A stretch of 5,436 nucleotides of DNA from SCTG01 sp036005325 (GCA_036005325.1 DASYQR010000118.1:1-5436), one strand, 5' to 3'; counted from the first letter of the stretch, positions 1 to 5,436 are shown. Numbers and translations: made by a program. Notes: generated by a model not told the origin, from the letters alone.

Positions 1-1
1 C

Positions 2-262
2 TTCCTCTGCAACACCTATCATCATTTGGAGAAGCGCGCCGACTACTTCACGCGCGTCAAGGCATCGCTCAAAAAGAACGGCCGCGTGGCCATCATTGAC
101 TTCTGGACCGACGGCCGGGCAGGCGATGTGGGTTTCCCGCCAGAGCATCTCGTCGCGCGCGAGACCGTTGTCAAAGAAATGACCACCGCCGGCTACGCCC
201 TCTCCAAAGAGCACACCTTCCTGCCGCGACAGTATTTTCTGGAGTTCGTGGTTAAAGAATAA
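2..262 (+). CDS. Class I SAM-dependent methyltransferase, C-terminal part (5' end outside the window)
   Basis: The frame is open from base 2 to a TAA at 260-262 and gives 86 residues with no start codon in the window. The opening stretch FLCNTYHHLEKRADYF, followed by KASLKKNGRVAIIDFW, is the post-motif-I pattern of Rossmann-fold methyltransferases of the Methyltransf_11/25 type: the strand carrying the D/N-x-Y-H-H motif, a helix, then LKxxGRVAIIDF as a late core strand. The segment ERETVVKEM-like helix (about residues 48-58) followed by AGYALSKEHTFLPRQYFLEF matches the usual C-terminal helix and final beta hairpin, so the gene ends at its natural place. The SAM-binding GxGxG motif lies upstream of the window. 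The substrate cannot be told from this end. It is convergent to the metal-transport cluster and probably unrelated to it. Confidence 0.8.
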   Translation, partial: FLCNTYHHLEKRADYFTRVKASLKKNGRVAIIDFWTDGRAGDVGFPPEHLVARETVVKEMTTAGYALSKEHTFLPRQYFLEFVVKE

Positions 263-411
263 ATTGCTTTAAGGTGCGGGTCCTGTTGCCGAGCCACCCT
301 GACGTGCTCAGGTCCTTTCGGCGTTGCAGCCACGCGGACTCGCCTGTAGGCCCTTCCGCTCCGCCAGGGTCCCACTCGGCACCACCCGATCATTTGATTT
401 CCGCTCGCCAT
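263..411. other. Non-coding gap between convergent genes, with one imperfect hairpin
   Basis: This gap separates the stops of the methyltransferase (+) and the lipoprotein (-). Its most structured part is 288-322: arms GCCGA (288-292) and TCGGC (318-322) enclose a second pair, CCTGA (298-302) and TCAGG (308-312), with 5-nt internal loops on each side and a 5-nt apical loop. It could act as a two-way transcription end point or RNA end-stabiliser. Neither side is followed by a T-run, so it is not a standard intrinsic terminator. The hexamer GGTCCT occurs at 279-284 and again at 311-316. I see no convincing gene in the gap. Confidence 0.4.
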
Positions 412-1008
412 TCAGAAGAGCCGTTCGGCGAGCCAGCGCGCGGCGTCGTCCGAGGCCTGGACGATGGTCATCGCAGCGCCGACAGGCACAGTTTGATTAC
501 GGATCGTGCGCGCGTCCAGAATCACGCCGTCACTGATACGAGCCACGGTCACATCCATCGAGACAAACACCGCGCGAGTATCCACCCACCGGCTGTCGTC
601 CCACCGGCGAAGTGTCGTCAGGAGGATGAGGCCTTTGAGCCCCGTAGCGCGAGCTTCCTCGACGACCTTCGCGATCTCCGTGGATCGATCAGAAAAGGCC
701 TGCCGCGCCTTGTCAATTCGGGTCACCTGATAGCCGTGCGATTGAAAAGCCAGCAGCAAGCGATTGGCTAGAACGTCGGAGATAGTGACAGGCGTTTCAT
801 CTCCAAGACCTAATTCCTGACGCAATGCCGTCAGTGGGTTGTCTGGTGGGAGGGACAGTGACCGGCCTGTCACGTTCACCACCGGTGCCAAGGTGACGGA
901 TTCATTCGACGGCAGGTTCGTCAGCCGGAGCGCGTCCGTTCCCTGACACCCACCCAGTATGGCCCCGACTGCCAGACAAGTGACGATGTCACTCCATCGT
1001 CTATTCAT
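412..1008 (-). CDS. Predicted lipoprotein of unknown function, last gene of the metal-uptake cluster
   Basis: This 198-residue protein starts MNRRWSDIVTC and has a type II signal peptide: two arginines at 3-4, a hydrophobic core around 8-19, and lipobox LGGC with the acylated Cys at residue 21. Residue 22 is Gln, not Asp, which by the usual Lol rule points to the outer membrane. The mature part looks alpha/beta: a strand near 37-47, a helix near 77-91 (DVLANRLLLAFQSHG), a helix-strand near 110-132, two long strands near 144-171, and a final helix near 185-198. The pattern recalls small TolB-N/CsgG-like or DUF799-like lipoproteins, but I cannot assign a family. The ATG overlaps the permease stop as ATGA (1008-1005), so translation is probably coupled. 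An in-frame ATG at 1050 would add 14 residues ahead of the signal peptide and is unlikely. The function, possibly metal handling or envelope assembly, is inferred only from context. Confidence 0.8.
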   Translation of the reverse strand: MNRRWSDIVTCLAVGAILGGCQGTDALRLTNLPSNESVTLAPVVNVTGRSLSLPPDNPLTALRQELGLGDETPVTISDVLANRLLLAFQSHGYQVTRIDKARQAFSDRSTEIAKVVEEARATGLKGLILLTTLRRWDDSRWVDTRAVFVSMDVTVARISDGVILDARTIRNQTVPVGAAMTIVQASDDAARWLAERLF

Positions 1009-1886
1009 TGAACAGCCGTCCGAAACACAAAGGTTCGCATGAACTGCCATGCCATCACGACAGCAAGCACTATGCCGGCAAGCGCCACATCGGTAGGTCC
1101 GGTCGGCAAGTCGAGCCGATAGGCCGAGGCAAACCCCCCAAGCGCAATACCCGCCCCCACCAGTGCGGCCACGATCGAGATGCTCCGCATGCCCACTACC
1201 AACCGCCCCGCGATCATCGGCGGCACGATGAGAAACCCAAACATCACCAGCGGGCCAACCACCAGAACTCCCAATGAAATTGTCACGCCGATGATGCCGA
1301 ACAGGACAAGGTCCCAGAGCGCCACCCGCTTCCCCAGCGAGATGGCCATCTCCCGATCCACCGTGACCAGCACCAGCTCTTTGTGAAAGACAGTCAATAC
1401 CGCCAGGATCGTTCCGTACCCCAACAACAGAATCAACAGTTCAATGTCAGGAATGGCGATGATTTCGCCCTTCAGCAAGCCCAGCACGCCGATCTCGGTG
1501 ACGCGATCCGACGCCAGCAGCAGAATAATGACCGCGCCCGCTATCGCATACAGCATGCCGATTCGGCCCTCACCAAGCCCGCGCCCGCGCCGCTCCAGCA
1601 GCGCCAGGACCAAAATGACGGCGAAGGTGAGAATACTCGAGCCGACCAGCGCGAGCACGAAATCGCTCACGTCCCGGTTTAGATGGCCGTGGAAGTATGT
1701 ATGCCAGACGAACGCCGCCGCCACGCCTGCGGTGGAGACCTGCGGCAACGCAATCCCTATGAACACCAACCGGCGGGCCAACAGGAACACCCCGACGGCC
1801 GGCGCCACGAGCCCGATGATGAGCCCGCCGTAAAGGGCGTTGCGGAGCAGAAAGTTCGGATTAAGGATTTCCAGCAACGTATCCAT
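1005..1886 (-). CDS. Metal ABC transporter permease, ZnuB/TroC/MntB family
   Basis: This 293-residue polytopic inner-membrane protein is the usual length for the ABC-3 permease family that imports Zn(II), Mn(II) or Fe(II). Hydrophobic segments lie roughly at 18-38, 41-61, 76-97, 109-126, 149-167, 190-210, 211-227, 235-256 and 266-285. Family landmarks are LARRLVFIGIALPQVSTAG (36-54, equivalent to the R-x-x-F-x-G-x-A-L-P-x stretch), the cytoplasmic coupling loop VDREMAISLG (176-185), the VGPLVMFGFLIVPPMIAG stretch (210-227) and PTGPTDV (261-267). The loop after the second segment, around 62-68, holds three His residues (HTYFHGH) and could lie near the periplasmic metal entrance; that is inference. 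The gene follows the ATPase by 10 bp with only a weak ribosome-binding site, and its stop overlaps the next start. It partners with the products of 1897-2616 and 2632-3579. The name znuB would be reasonable, but the metal is not proven. Confidence 0.93.
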   Translation of the reverse strand: MDTLLEILNPNFLLRNALYGGLIIGLVAPAVGVFLLARRLVFIGIALPQVSTAGVAAAFVWHTYFHGHLNRDVSDFVLALVGSSILTFAVILVLALLERRGRGLGEGRIGMLYAIAGAVIILLLASDRVTEIGVLGLLKGEIIAIPDIELLILLLGYGTILAVLTVFHKELVLVTVDREMAISLGKRVALWDLVLFGIIGVTISLGVLVVGPLVMFGFLIVPPMIAGRLVVGMRSISIVAALVGAGIALGGFASAYRLDLPTGPTDVALAGIVLAVVMAWQFMRTFVFRTAVQ

Positions 1887-1896
1887 CGTGGCCCGT

Positions 1897-2616
1897 TCAG
1901 CCGATCTCGGCGTCCATCATGCGAACAATCGCCTCCGGAGCCAGCATGGCCGCCACGGACCCGCGCAGCAGTTTCCCTTCATGGACCCAGATGACCTCCC
2001 GTACCATTTCGTGCTCACGCAACATCTTGAGATGGTGGCTGACCATGACGATCGTCAGGCTCCGCTCCCGATGCAGCCGCTCGATCAGATCCATGATGAC
2101 TTGAGCCGCTCCGAGGTCGATTCCGCTCAACGGTTCGTCCAGCAACAACAGGTCCGGCTCGGCCGCCAGAGCCCGAGCGATCAGCACCCGCTGACGCTGG
2201 CCGCCGGACAGAGCCGGGAACAGCTTCCTCTGCAAATCGCCGAGTCCGACGTCATCAAGACAGATCCGGACCCGTTCCCGGTCCGCATGAGTAACAGGCC
2301 TGCCCGGCCCGACACGCCCGTAGGTCCCCATCAGCGCGACCTGAAAGACCGTCAGTGGAAAGACCATTTCAATAGCTTCCCGCTGGGGGACATACCCGAA
2401 ACGGACCGGTCTTCCATCAATCTCTCTGACGATGCGCCCACGAAACGGCTCCAGAATGCGCGCCATGCCTTTTAAAATCGTACTCTTGCCACAGCCGTTC
2501 GGCCCCACCAAGGCGAGGAAATCGCCCCGGTGCACGTCCAACGTGAGGCCTTCGAGGACGGGAACCCCGTCGTACCCCAACGCGACGTCCTGGAAGCTGA
2601 TCAACGCGTCCGTCAT
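1897..2616 (-). CDS. Metal ABC transporter ATP-binding protein, ZnuC/MntA-type
   Basis: This 239-residue cytoplasmic ATPase powers the permease encoded downstream. All nucleotide-binding motifs are present and look functional: Walker A GPNGCGKST (38-46), Q-loop Gln in VPQRE (Q78), signature LSGGQ (136-140), Walker B LLLLDEP (156-162), D-loop SGID (164-167) and switch His in VSHH (H194). The start MTDALISFQDVALGYDG begins at the normal first strand with the aromatic A-loop Tyr (Y15), which supports this ATG. The short C-terminal tail after about residue 215 carries no extra regulatory domain. It belongs to the zinc/manganese/iron-chelate group of importer ATPases. The assignment to metal uptake rests mainly on its place between the ZnuA-like binding protein (15 bp upstream) and the ZnuB-like permease (10 bp downstream). 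Confidence 0.94.
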   Translation of the reverse strand: MTDALISFQDVALGYDGVPVLEGLTLDVHRGDFLALVGPNGCGKSTILKGMARILEPFRGRIVREIDGRPVRFGYVPQREAIEMVFPLTVFQVALMGTYGRVGPGRPVTHADRERVRICLDDVGLGDLQRKLFPALSGGQRQRVLIARALAAEPDLLLLDEPLSGIDLGAAQVIMDLIERLHRERSLTIVMVSHHLKMLREHEMVREVIWVHEGKLLRGSVAAMLAPEAIVRMMDAEIG

Positions 2617-2631
2617 AGGAGTGCTGTCCCG

Positions 2632-3579
2632 CTAGACCTTTCCCGCCACACCGGCAGCCTGTGCCGCTTTCAGCAGCGTGCGCAGATTGTACTCGATCAA
2701 GTCAAAATATGTCTTCACTTCCGGCACCCCACCCACCATGATTGGTAGTTTTACCACCAGTCCACCGACTTCGTTCGCAATCTGGTTCGGCACTTTCTCG
2801 CTGAAATGCGGCTCGCGGAGCACGATCTTGACCCCGCCGGTCTTCATGTTCTGCATCAGCTCCACCAGATGGGCGGCGGTCGGCTCAATACCGGGTTTAA
2901 ACTCGATCGTCCCCACGTAATCCAATCCGAACCGGTCGGCAAAGTAGGTGAAGTCTGCGTGGTAGGAAATAAACTTCACGCCTTTGAGCGGTTTGGCCAT
3001 TGCTTCCCACTCGCGTAGCTTGGCATCCAGTTGAGCCAGAAACTCCTTCAAATTCGACTCGAATTTTTTCCGATGCTGGGGAAAGTTCAACGTCAATCCT
3101 TCCGCAATGGCCTGCGCAATGAGCCGGCCTCCTTCTGGATCAAGGTTGAAGTGTGGATTACCTAATGGATGGAGCTCGCCCCTGGCCCGGCTGAGATCCG
3201 TCGGCACTTCCTTAGGCGTCACCCGAATTGACACGTCAATATAGCCGCTCTGCCCTTTGAGTATTTTCTGGTTGCGCGCTTCAAGCAATAATCCCGGCAA
3301 CCAGGAATGTTCATATTCTAGGCCCATCAAGACCACCACCTGCGCGCGATTCAGCTTGGGCACGAATGAAGGCTTCATGGGGATGCCATGCGGATCTTCA
3401 ATGCCCTTGGCCAGACTTTCGACTGTCACCAGATCGCCGCCGATACGCCCGGTGATATCCGCCAGATCCGGAAGGGTCGTGACAACATAAATCTTGTCTT
3501 CCGCGCGGGCGATTCCGGCTGCCAGGAAGATCACAACAAGAATCACCCCGTAGAGGAAATTGTGCAATCGTTGAGTCAT
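2632..3579 (-). CDS. Periplasmic metal-binding protein of an ABC importer, ZnuA/TroA family (cluster A-I)
   Basis: This 315-residue protein has a Sec signal peptide (hydrophobic core about 8-24, likely cut after ARA, residue 26). It captures a divalent metal in the periplasm and delivers it to the permease. Three expected His ligands are present: H64 in EDPHG, H143 in NPHFNLDP and H207 in SYHADFTYFADRFGL. The long helix linking the lobes lies around 168-195. The C-lobe block IEFKPGIEPTAAHL (225-238) then REPHFS (255-260) and LPIMVGG (278-284) is typical of a known ZnuA branch. The fourth ligand, normally an Asp shortly after VGG, is not seen; VGGVPEVKTYF has Glu287 there. The acidic His-rich loop of E. 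coli ZnuA is also absent, so Zn, Mn or Fe(II) all remain possible. A good ribosome-binding site, AAAGGA (3594-3589), sits 9 nt before the ATG. The gene lies 35 bp after the barrel gene. Confidence 0.92.
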   Translation of the reverse strand: MTQRLHNFLYGVILVVIFLAAGIARAEDKIYVVTTLPDLADITGRIGGDLVTVESLAKGIEDPHGIPMKPSFVPKLNRAQVVVLMGLEYEHSWLPGLLLEARNQKILKGQSGYIDVSIRVTPKEVPTDLSRARGELHPLGNPHFNLDPEGGRLIAQAIAEGLTLNFPQHRKKFESNLKEFLAQLDAKLREWEAMAKPLKGVKFISYHADFTYFADRFGLDYVGTIEFKPGIEPTAAHLVELMQNMKTGGVKIVLREPHFSEKVPNQIANEVGGLVVKLPIMVGGVPEVKTYFDLIEYNLRTLLKAAQAAGVAGKV

Positions 3580-3588
3580 GTGTCGAAT

Positions 3589-3594
3589 TCCTTT
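3589..3594 (-). promoter_or_regulatory. Ribosome-binding site of the metal-binding protein gene
   Basis: AAAGGA on the minus strand lies 9 nt before the ATG at 3579. It is stronger than the sites before the ATPase and permease genes, which have no clear GGAGG. This suggests the periplasmic binding protein is made in excess over the membrane components, as is usual for such systems. The stoichiometry point is inference. Confidence 0.6.
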
Positions 3595-3614
3595 CGCATC
3601 ATGGTGAGAGGCGT

Positions 3615-5114
3615 CTATTCGCGCTCGCTAAAGCCGTGAACGTGACTCCCTAAGAACACGGTCCATTGGAGGAAGAACTCATTGGCGTCCTGGGCGTTCC
3701 CGCGGTCCGACCGGTTGTACTGCAACCGGAGACGCTGGAATTCGCTCGGGAACCAGGTGAGATACGGGCTCCACGTGCGGTTGTCCGTCCGATGGCCGGT
3801 CGCGTTCTGCGTGGACGCCGGCAGGCCCGTGAAGGGATTCGTCACAAGCAGCGGCTCGGACTGCTGTTGGAAATAATCGAACCGGAATCCAGGTCGCCAC
3901 TGCTTGCTCAGGCGATATTCGGCATAGACGTAGCCGCCCCAGGCCCCTTGACGCACGGGGTTTCCGAAAATATCTATCCGAGGCCCGCCGTTCACCGGAT
4001 CCGCATCGCCGACATCATGCAGAATTTCCCCGGCGACGGTCAGGCTCTGGCGCAATCCTCGCCCCAGTGGATACCAGCGATATTTGAAGTCCAGGCCTAC
4101 GAGGCGGCGCTCGAACCGTCCGCTGTTCGTCACATCTTCGGCATTAGGCGCCTCGGCGATCGAACCGCCAAGTTCCACATTGTTATCGTCGTTGATGTCG
4201 AAGTAGGTCTGGAGGCGCCCCAGGTAGGTCAGTCCTTTGATCGGCCGACTATTGGTATTGCTCACGCCGTCACGAAAGTCGGACCCGAATTTATTCCCGA
4301 CCGTCGCGCTGGCCCTGAGGTAAAACGGCGTGGGCGCGAGCCAGCTCACCTCCACTCCGTTGGTCTGACCTTCCCCACCAACCAATGTATCAATCGACGG
4401 CGGACGGTCCACGAAGGGCAGGTCGTGATCGTGACGGTGTATCAACGTACCGAAATCGGCGAAGAACCTGCCGCCGCGCACCGTCAGATTGTACGGCAGG
4501 CGGGTCGTCACAATGGCGGCCTCCTCCACAGTGAGTGCTGCCTCATCGCCGTTCGCCGCATCTGCCGACGCGTTAATGGTTGCGTAGGCCCGGGTGAAGG
4601 GATCCACATCCGCGGAGATGAAGAGCTCGGCGGTGCGGAGGTTGAAGTCCGCCCCGGCCGGACGGGAGTTGTTGATCGGCTGGCCCGCATCGCGGGTACC
4701 CGTGCCGTCACCAGGATTGAAACCCTGGCTGTTGGATTTGTAGGAGGCGATGGTATCGATAGCCAGCGAGATGGAAGGATTGAATTGCGATGCGAAAGTC
4801 TTCTTGGTGGCATCCAGCGCCGCGTTCGCCTTGCCCTCGATCTCGCTGAGCCGCTTCTGGGTCGCCAACTCATCGGCCGAAGCCGCAGGCTGACCGGCAG
4901 ACCCTGGCGCGGCTGGCTGCCCGGCAAGTCTTTCCACTTGCAGGCGCAATTGCCGGAGCTGCTCCTCCATCACGGCCATCTGTTTCTTCAAATTCTCTAC
5001 CTCAGAAGCCGTCGGCGATCCCGAACTTTGCGCGGACACGTCGGAGGCTCCGCCGCCGAAACCAACTACAAGAACCAAACCAATGAGTACACGTAGCTTG
5101 AGCTGCGTGCGCAT
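3615..5114 (-). CDS. Outer-membrane beta-barrel protein with N-terminal coiled coil, putative metal-associated porin
   Basis: This 499-residue protein starts MRTQLKLRVL with a signal peptide (core about 9-23, cut probably after VSA, residue 28). A coiled coil follows at about 36-64 (VENLKKQMAVMEEQLRQLRLQVERLA, split between heptads), then an Ala/Pro/Gly/Gln linker (65-80) and a second helical stretch (81-105). From about 108 (FASQFNPSISLAID) to the end, alternating polar/hydrophobic strands with Asn/Asp/Gly turns indicate a barrel; the last strand is around 479-489 (EFFLQWTVFLG). No TonB box or plug domain is visible. The FNPSISLAID start, the RGGRFFADFG segment with HRHDHDLPFVDRP (226-238), and VEVSWLAPTPFYLR recall outer-membrane proteins described as zinc-regulated in other Gram-negatives; this match is from memory. 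The tail ends in HVHGF plus four residues. I chose the ATG at 5114 over an upstream GTG at 5138 because AGGAGG lies just before it. It probably passes metal or a metal complex across the outer membrane. Confidence 0.85.
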   Translation of the reverse strand: MRTQLKLRVLIGLVLVVGFGGGASDVSAQSSGSPTASEVENLKKQMAVMEEQLRQLRLQVERLAGQPAAPGSAGQPAASADELATQKRLSEIEGKANAALDATKKTFASQFNPSISLAIDTIASYKSNSQGFNPGDGTGTRDAGQPINNSRPAGADFNLRTAELFISADVDPFTRAYATINASADAANGDEAALTVEEAAIVTTRLPYNLTVRGGRFFADFGTLIHRHDHDLPFVDRPPSIDTLVGGEGQTNGVEVSWLAPTPFYLRASATVGNKFGSDFRDGVSNTNSRPIKGLTYLGRLQTYFDINDDNNVELGGSIAEAPNAEDVTNSGRFERRLVGLDFKYRWYPLGRGLRQSLTVAGEILHDVGDADPVNGGPRIDIFGNPVRQGAWGGYVYAEYRLSKQWRPGFRFDYFQQQSEPLLVTNPFTGLPASTQNATGHRTDNRTWSPYLTWFPSEFQRLRLQYNRSDRGNAQDANEFFLQWTVFLGSHVHGFSERE

Positions 5115-5119
5115 GTTGT

Positions 5120-5127
5120 CCCCTCCT
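5120..5127 (-). promoter_or_regulatory. Strong ribosome-binding site that fixes the start of the barrel gene
   Basis: AGGAGGGG on the minus strand places AGGAGG 7 nt before the ATG at 5114. Starting at the upstream GTG (5138) would place this site inside the coding region and add eight residues (starting FRTGGDN after the initiator) before a normal signal peptide. The downstream ATG is therefore preferred. Confidence 0.8.
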
Positions 5128-5131
5128 GTCC

Positions 5132-5151
5132 GAAACACATAAAGATGTTCC
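5132..5151. promoter_or_regulatory. Candidate operator: AT-richer dyad GAAACA-N8-TGTTCC
   Basis: The two 6-bp arms (5132-5137 and 5146-5151) are inverted repeats with one mismatch. The dyad lies 17 bp upstream of the barrel start codon and is clearly more AT-rich than its surroundings. Its place and size would suit a Fur-superfamily repressor such as Zur, which commonly controls zinc-uptake genes. It does not match the classic gamma-proteobacterial Zur box and I see no good sigma-70 -35/-10 pair here, so this is a weak call. Confidence 0.25.
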
Positions 5152-5197
5152 CACGCGTGGCCGCTGAGAGCGGCACGATGTGACGCGTTACGTGGGA
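5149..5197. repeat. Nested inverted repeats in the leader of the barrel gene
   Basis: Outer arms TCCCACG (5149-5155) and CGTGGGA (5191-5197) enclose a compact hairpin, GCCGCT (5160-5165), loop GAG, AGCGGC (5169-5174). In addition, CCACGCGTGG (5151-5160) is a perfect 10-bp palindrome, and its ACGCGT core recurs at 5183-5188. The RNA copied from the minus strand can fold into one long imperfect stem with an apical hairpin. No T-run follows on the minus strand, so this is not a standard terminator. It may stabilise or partly end the upstream transcript, or bind a regulator. Confidence 0.5.
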
Positions 5198-5211
5198 CTG
5201 GTTATCGGGAC

Positions 5212-5436
5212 TTACAGGAGAGGAGCGGGAGGAGCGCGGACGGGAAGATTGACGAGTAGCAGATGCTCGACGATACGGTCGTGATAGGGGGTCTCAGGCG
5301 CTGGCGCGGCCGGCTGGGATGCCAGGATCGGCGCGCAGCCGACGATCGAGGACGAGAAATGGCTCTGGACCCAGGAACAGACGTCGGCGGCCGAATGCTG
5401 GTGGCCGTCCTGGTCGGCCTCGCCGAGCTGATGGTG
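5212..5436 (-). CDS. C-terminal part of a small His-containing secreted or periplasmic protein (5' end outside the window)
   Basis: The minus-strand frame is open from the window edge to a TAA at 5214-5212 and gives 74 residues. It opens HHQLGEADQDGHQHSAADVC, which has four His, then CSWVQSHFSSSIVGC with two Cys 15 residues apart, then an Ala/Pro-rich stretch and PYHDRIVEHLLLVNLPVR, and ends RAPPAPLL. The composition, the C-S-W-V-Q-S-H element and the RAPP ending recall short DUF2946-like periplasmic proteins found beside heavy-metal transport genes; this is a tentative resemblance. It lies 97 bp upstream of the barrel gene in the same direction and could be the first cluster gene or one of several. 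The His cluster and Cys pair suggest metal binding, which is inference. Whether it has a signal peptide cannot be seen here. Confidence 0.6.
   Translation of the reverse strand, partial: HHQLGEADQDGHQHSAADVCSWVQSHFSSSIVGCAPILASQPAAPAPETPYHDRIVEHLLLVNLPVRAPPAPLL

Noticed and set aside
193..411. A 72-codon minus-strand frame across the gap 263-411
   Set aside because: It overlaps the methyltransferase end on the other strand, and its translation is Arg-rich without recognisable features.
274..771. A 165-codon open frame on the + strand starting in the convergent gap
   Set aside because: Most of it is antisense to the lipoprotein. The translation is rich in His, Arg, Ser and Pro with no fold-like pattern.
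1009..1050. Upstream ATG at 1050 as the lipoprotein start
   Set aside because: It would put 14 extra residues before a well-formed lipoprotein signal peptide and deepen the overlap with the permease. The ATGA overlap at 1005-1008 is the more usual arrangement.
2224..2235. 12-bp exact repeat of the first bases of the window (CTTCCTCTGCAA at 1-12 and 2224-2235)
   Set aside because: Both copies lie inside unrelated coding sequence, and one match of this length is about what chance gives in a window of this size.
1840..2475. A 211-codon open frame on the + strand over the ATPase gene
   Set aside because: It lies fully against a gene with every ABC ATPase motif intact, and its translation is low-complexity and Arg/Gln/Asp-rich.
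3666..5096. A 476-codon open frame on the + strand, antisense to the barrel gene
   Set aside because: Long antisense frames are common in GC-rich coding DNA. Its translation is Arg-rich with no recognisable domain, while the opposite frame has a ribosome-binding site, signal peptide, coiled coil and barrel pattern.
5138..5166. Sigma-70 type promoter before the barrel gene (CTTTAT/TTTATG as -10 on the minus strand)
   Set aside because: No TTGACA-like box lies at the right distance; the sequence there is CAGCGG. A promoter may exist but cannot be supported by eye.

Overview
The window is a GC-rich stretch of a Gram-negative bacterial chromosome. The Gram-negative reading rests on a predicted outer-membrane beta-barrel, a periplasmic binding protein and a lipoprotein. 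The protein style would suit Nitrospira-like or proteobacterial lineages, but nothing here is diagnostic, so the taxonomic call is weak.

Layout. At the left edge (2-262, + strand) is the C-terminal end of a class I SAM-dependent methyltransferase. It converges on a minus-strand gene cluster that fills the rest of the window, with a 149-bp non-coding gap (263-411) between them. Read in its own direction (right to left), the cluster holds: the C-terminal end of a small His-containing protein cut by the window edge (5436-5212); a 499-residue outer-membrane beta-barrel protein with an N-terminal coiled coil (5114-3615); a ZnuA/TroA-type metal-binding protein (3579-2632); its ABC ATPase (2616-1897); its membrane permease (1886-1005); and a short lipoprotein (1008-412) whose start codon overlaps the permease stop. 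Gaps between the last five genes are 35, 15, 10 and -4 bp, so these probably form one transcription unit. The only larger gap, 97 bp before the barrel gene, holds nested inverted repeats and is the likeliest internal regulatory point.

How the parts fit. The cluster reads as a metal (most likely zinc) uptake route across both membranes. The barrel would admit metal through the outer membrane, the binding protein would capture it in the periplasm, and the ATPase/permease pair would import it. The lipoprotein and the small His-containing protein are accessory members of unknown function. The core ABC system is a well-known type. The points worth a second look are the plug-less barrel with its coiled coil and HRHDHD motif, the missing fourth metal-ligand Asp in the binding protein, the coupled lipoprotein, and the truncated His-containing ORF at the right edge. 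I saw no tRNA, rRNA, CRISPR array, insertion sequence or phage gene.
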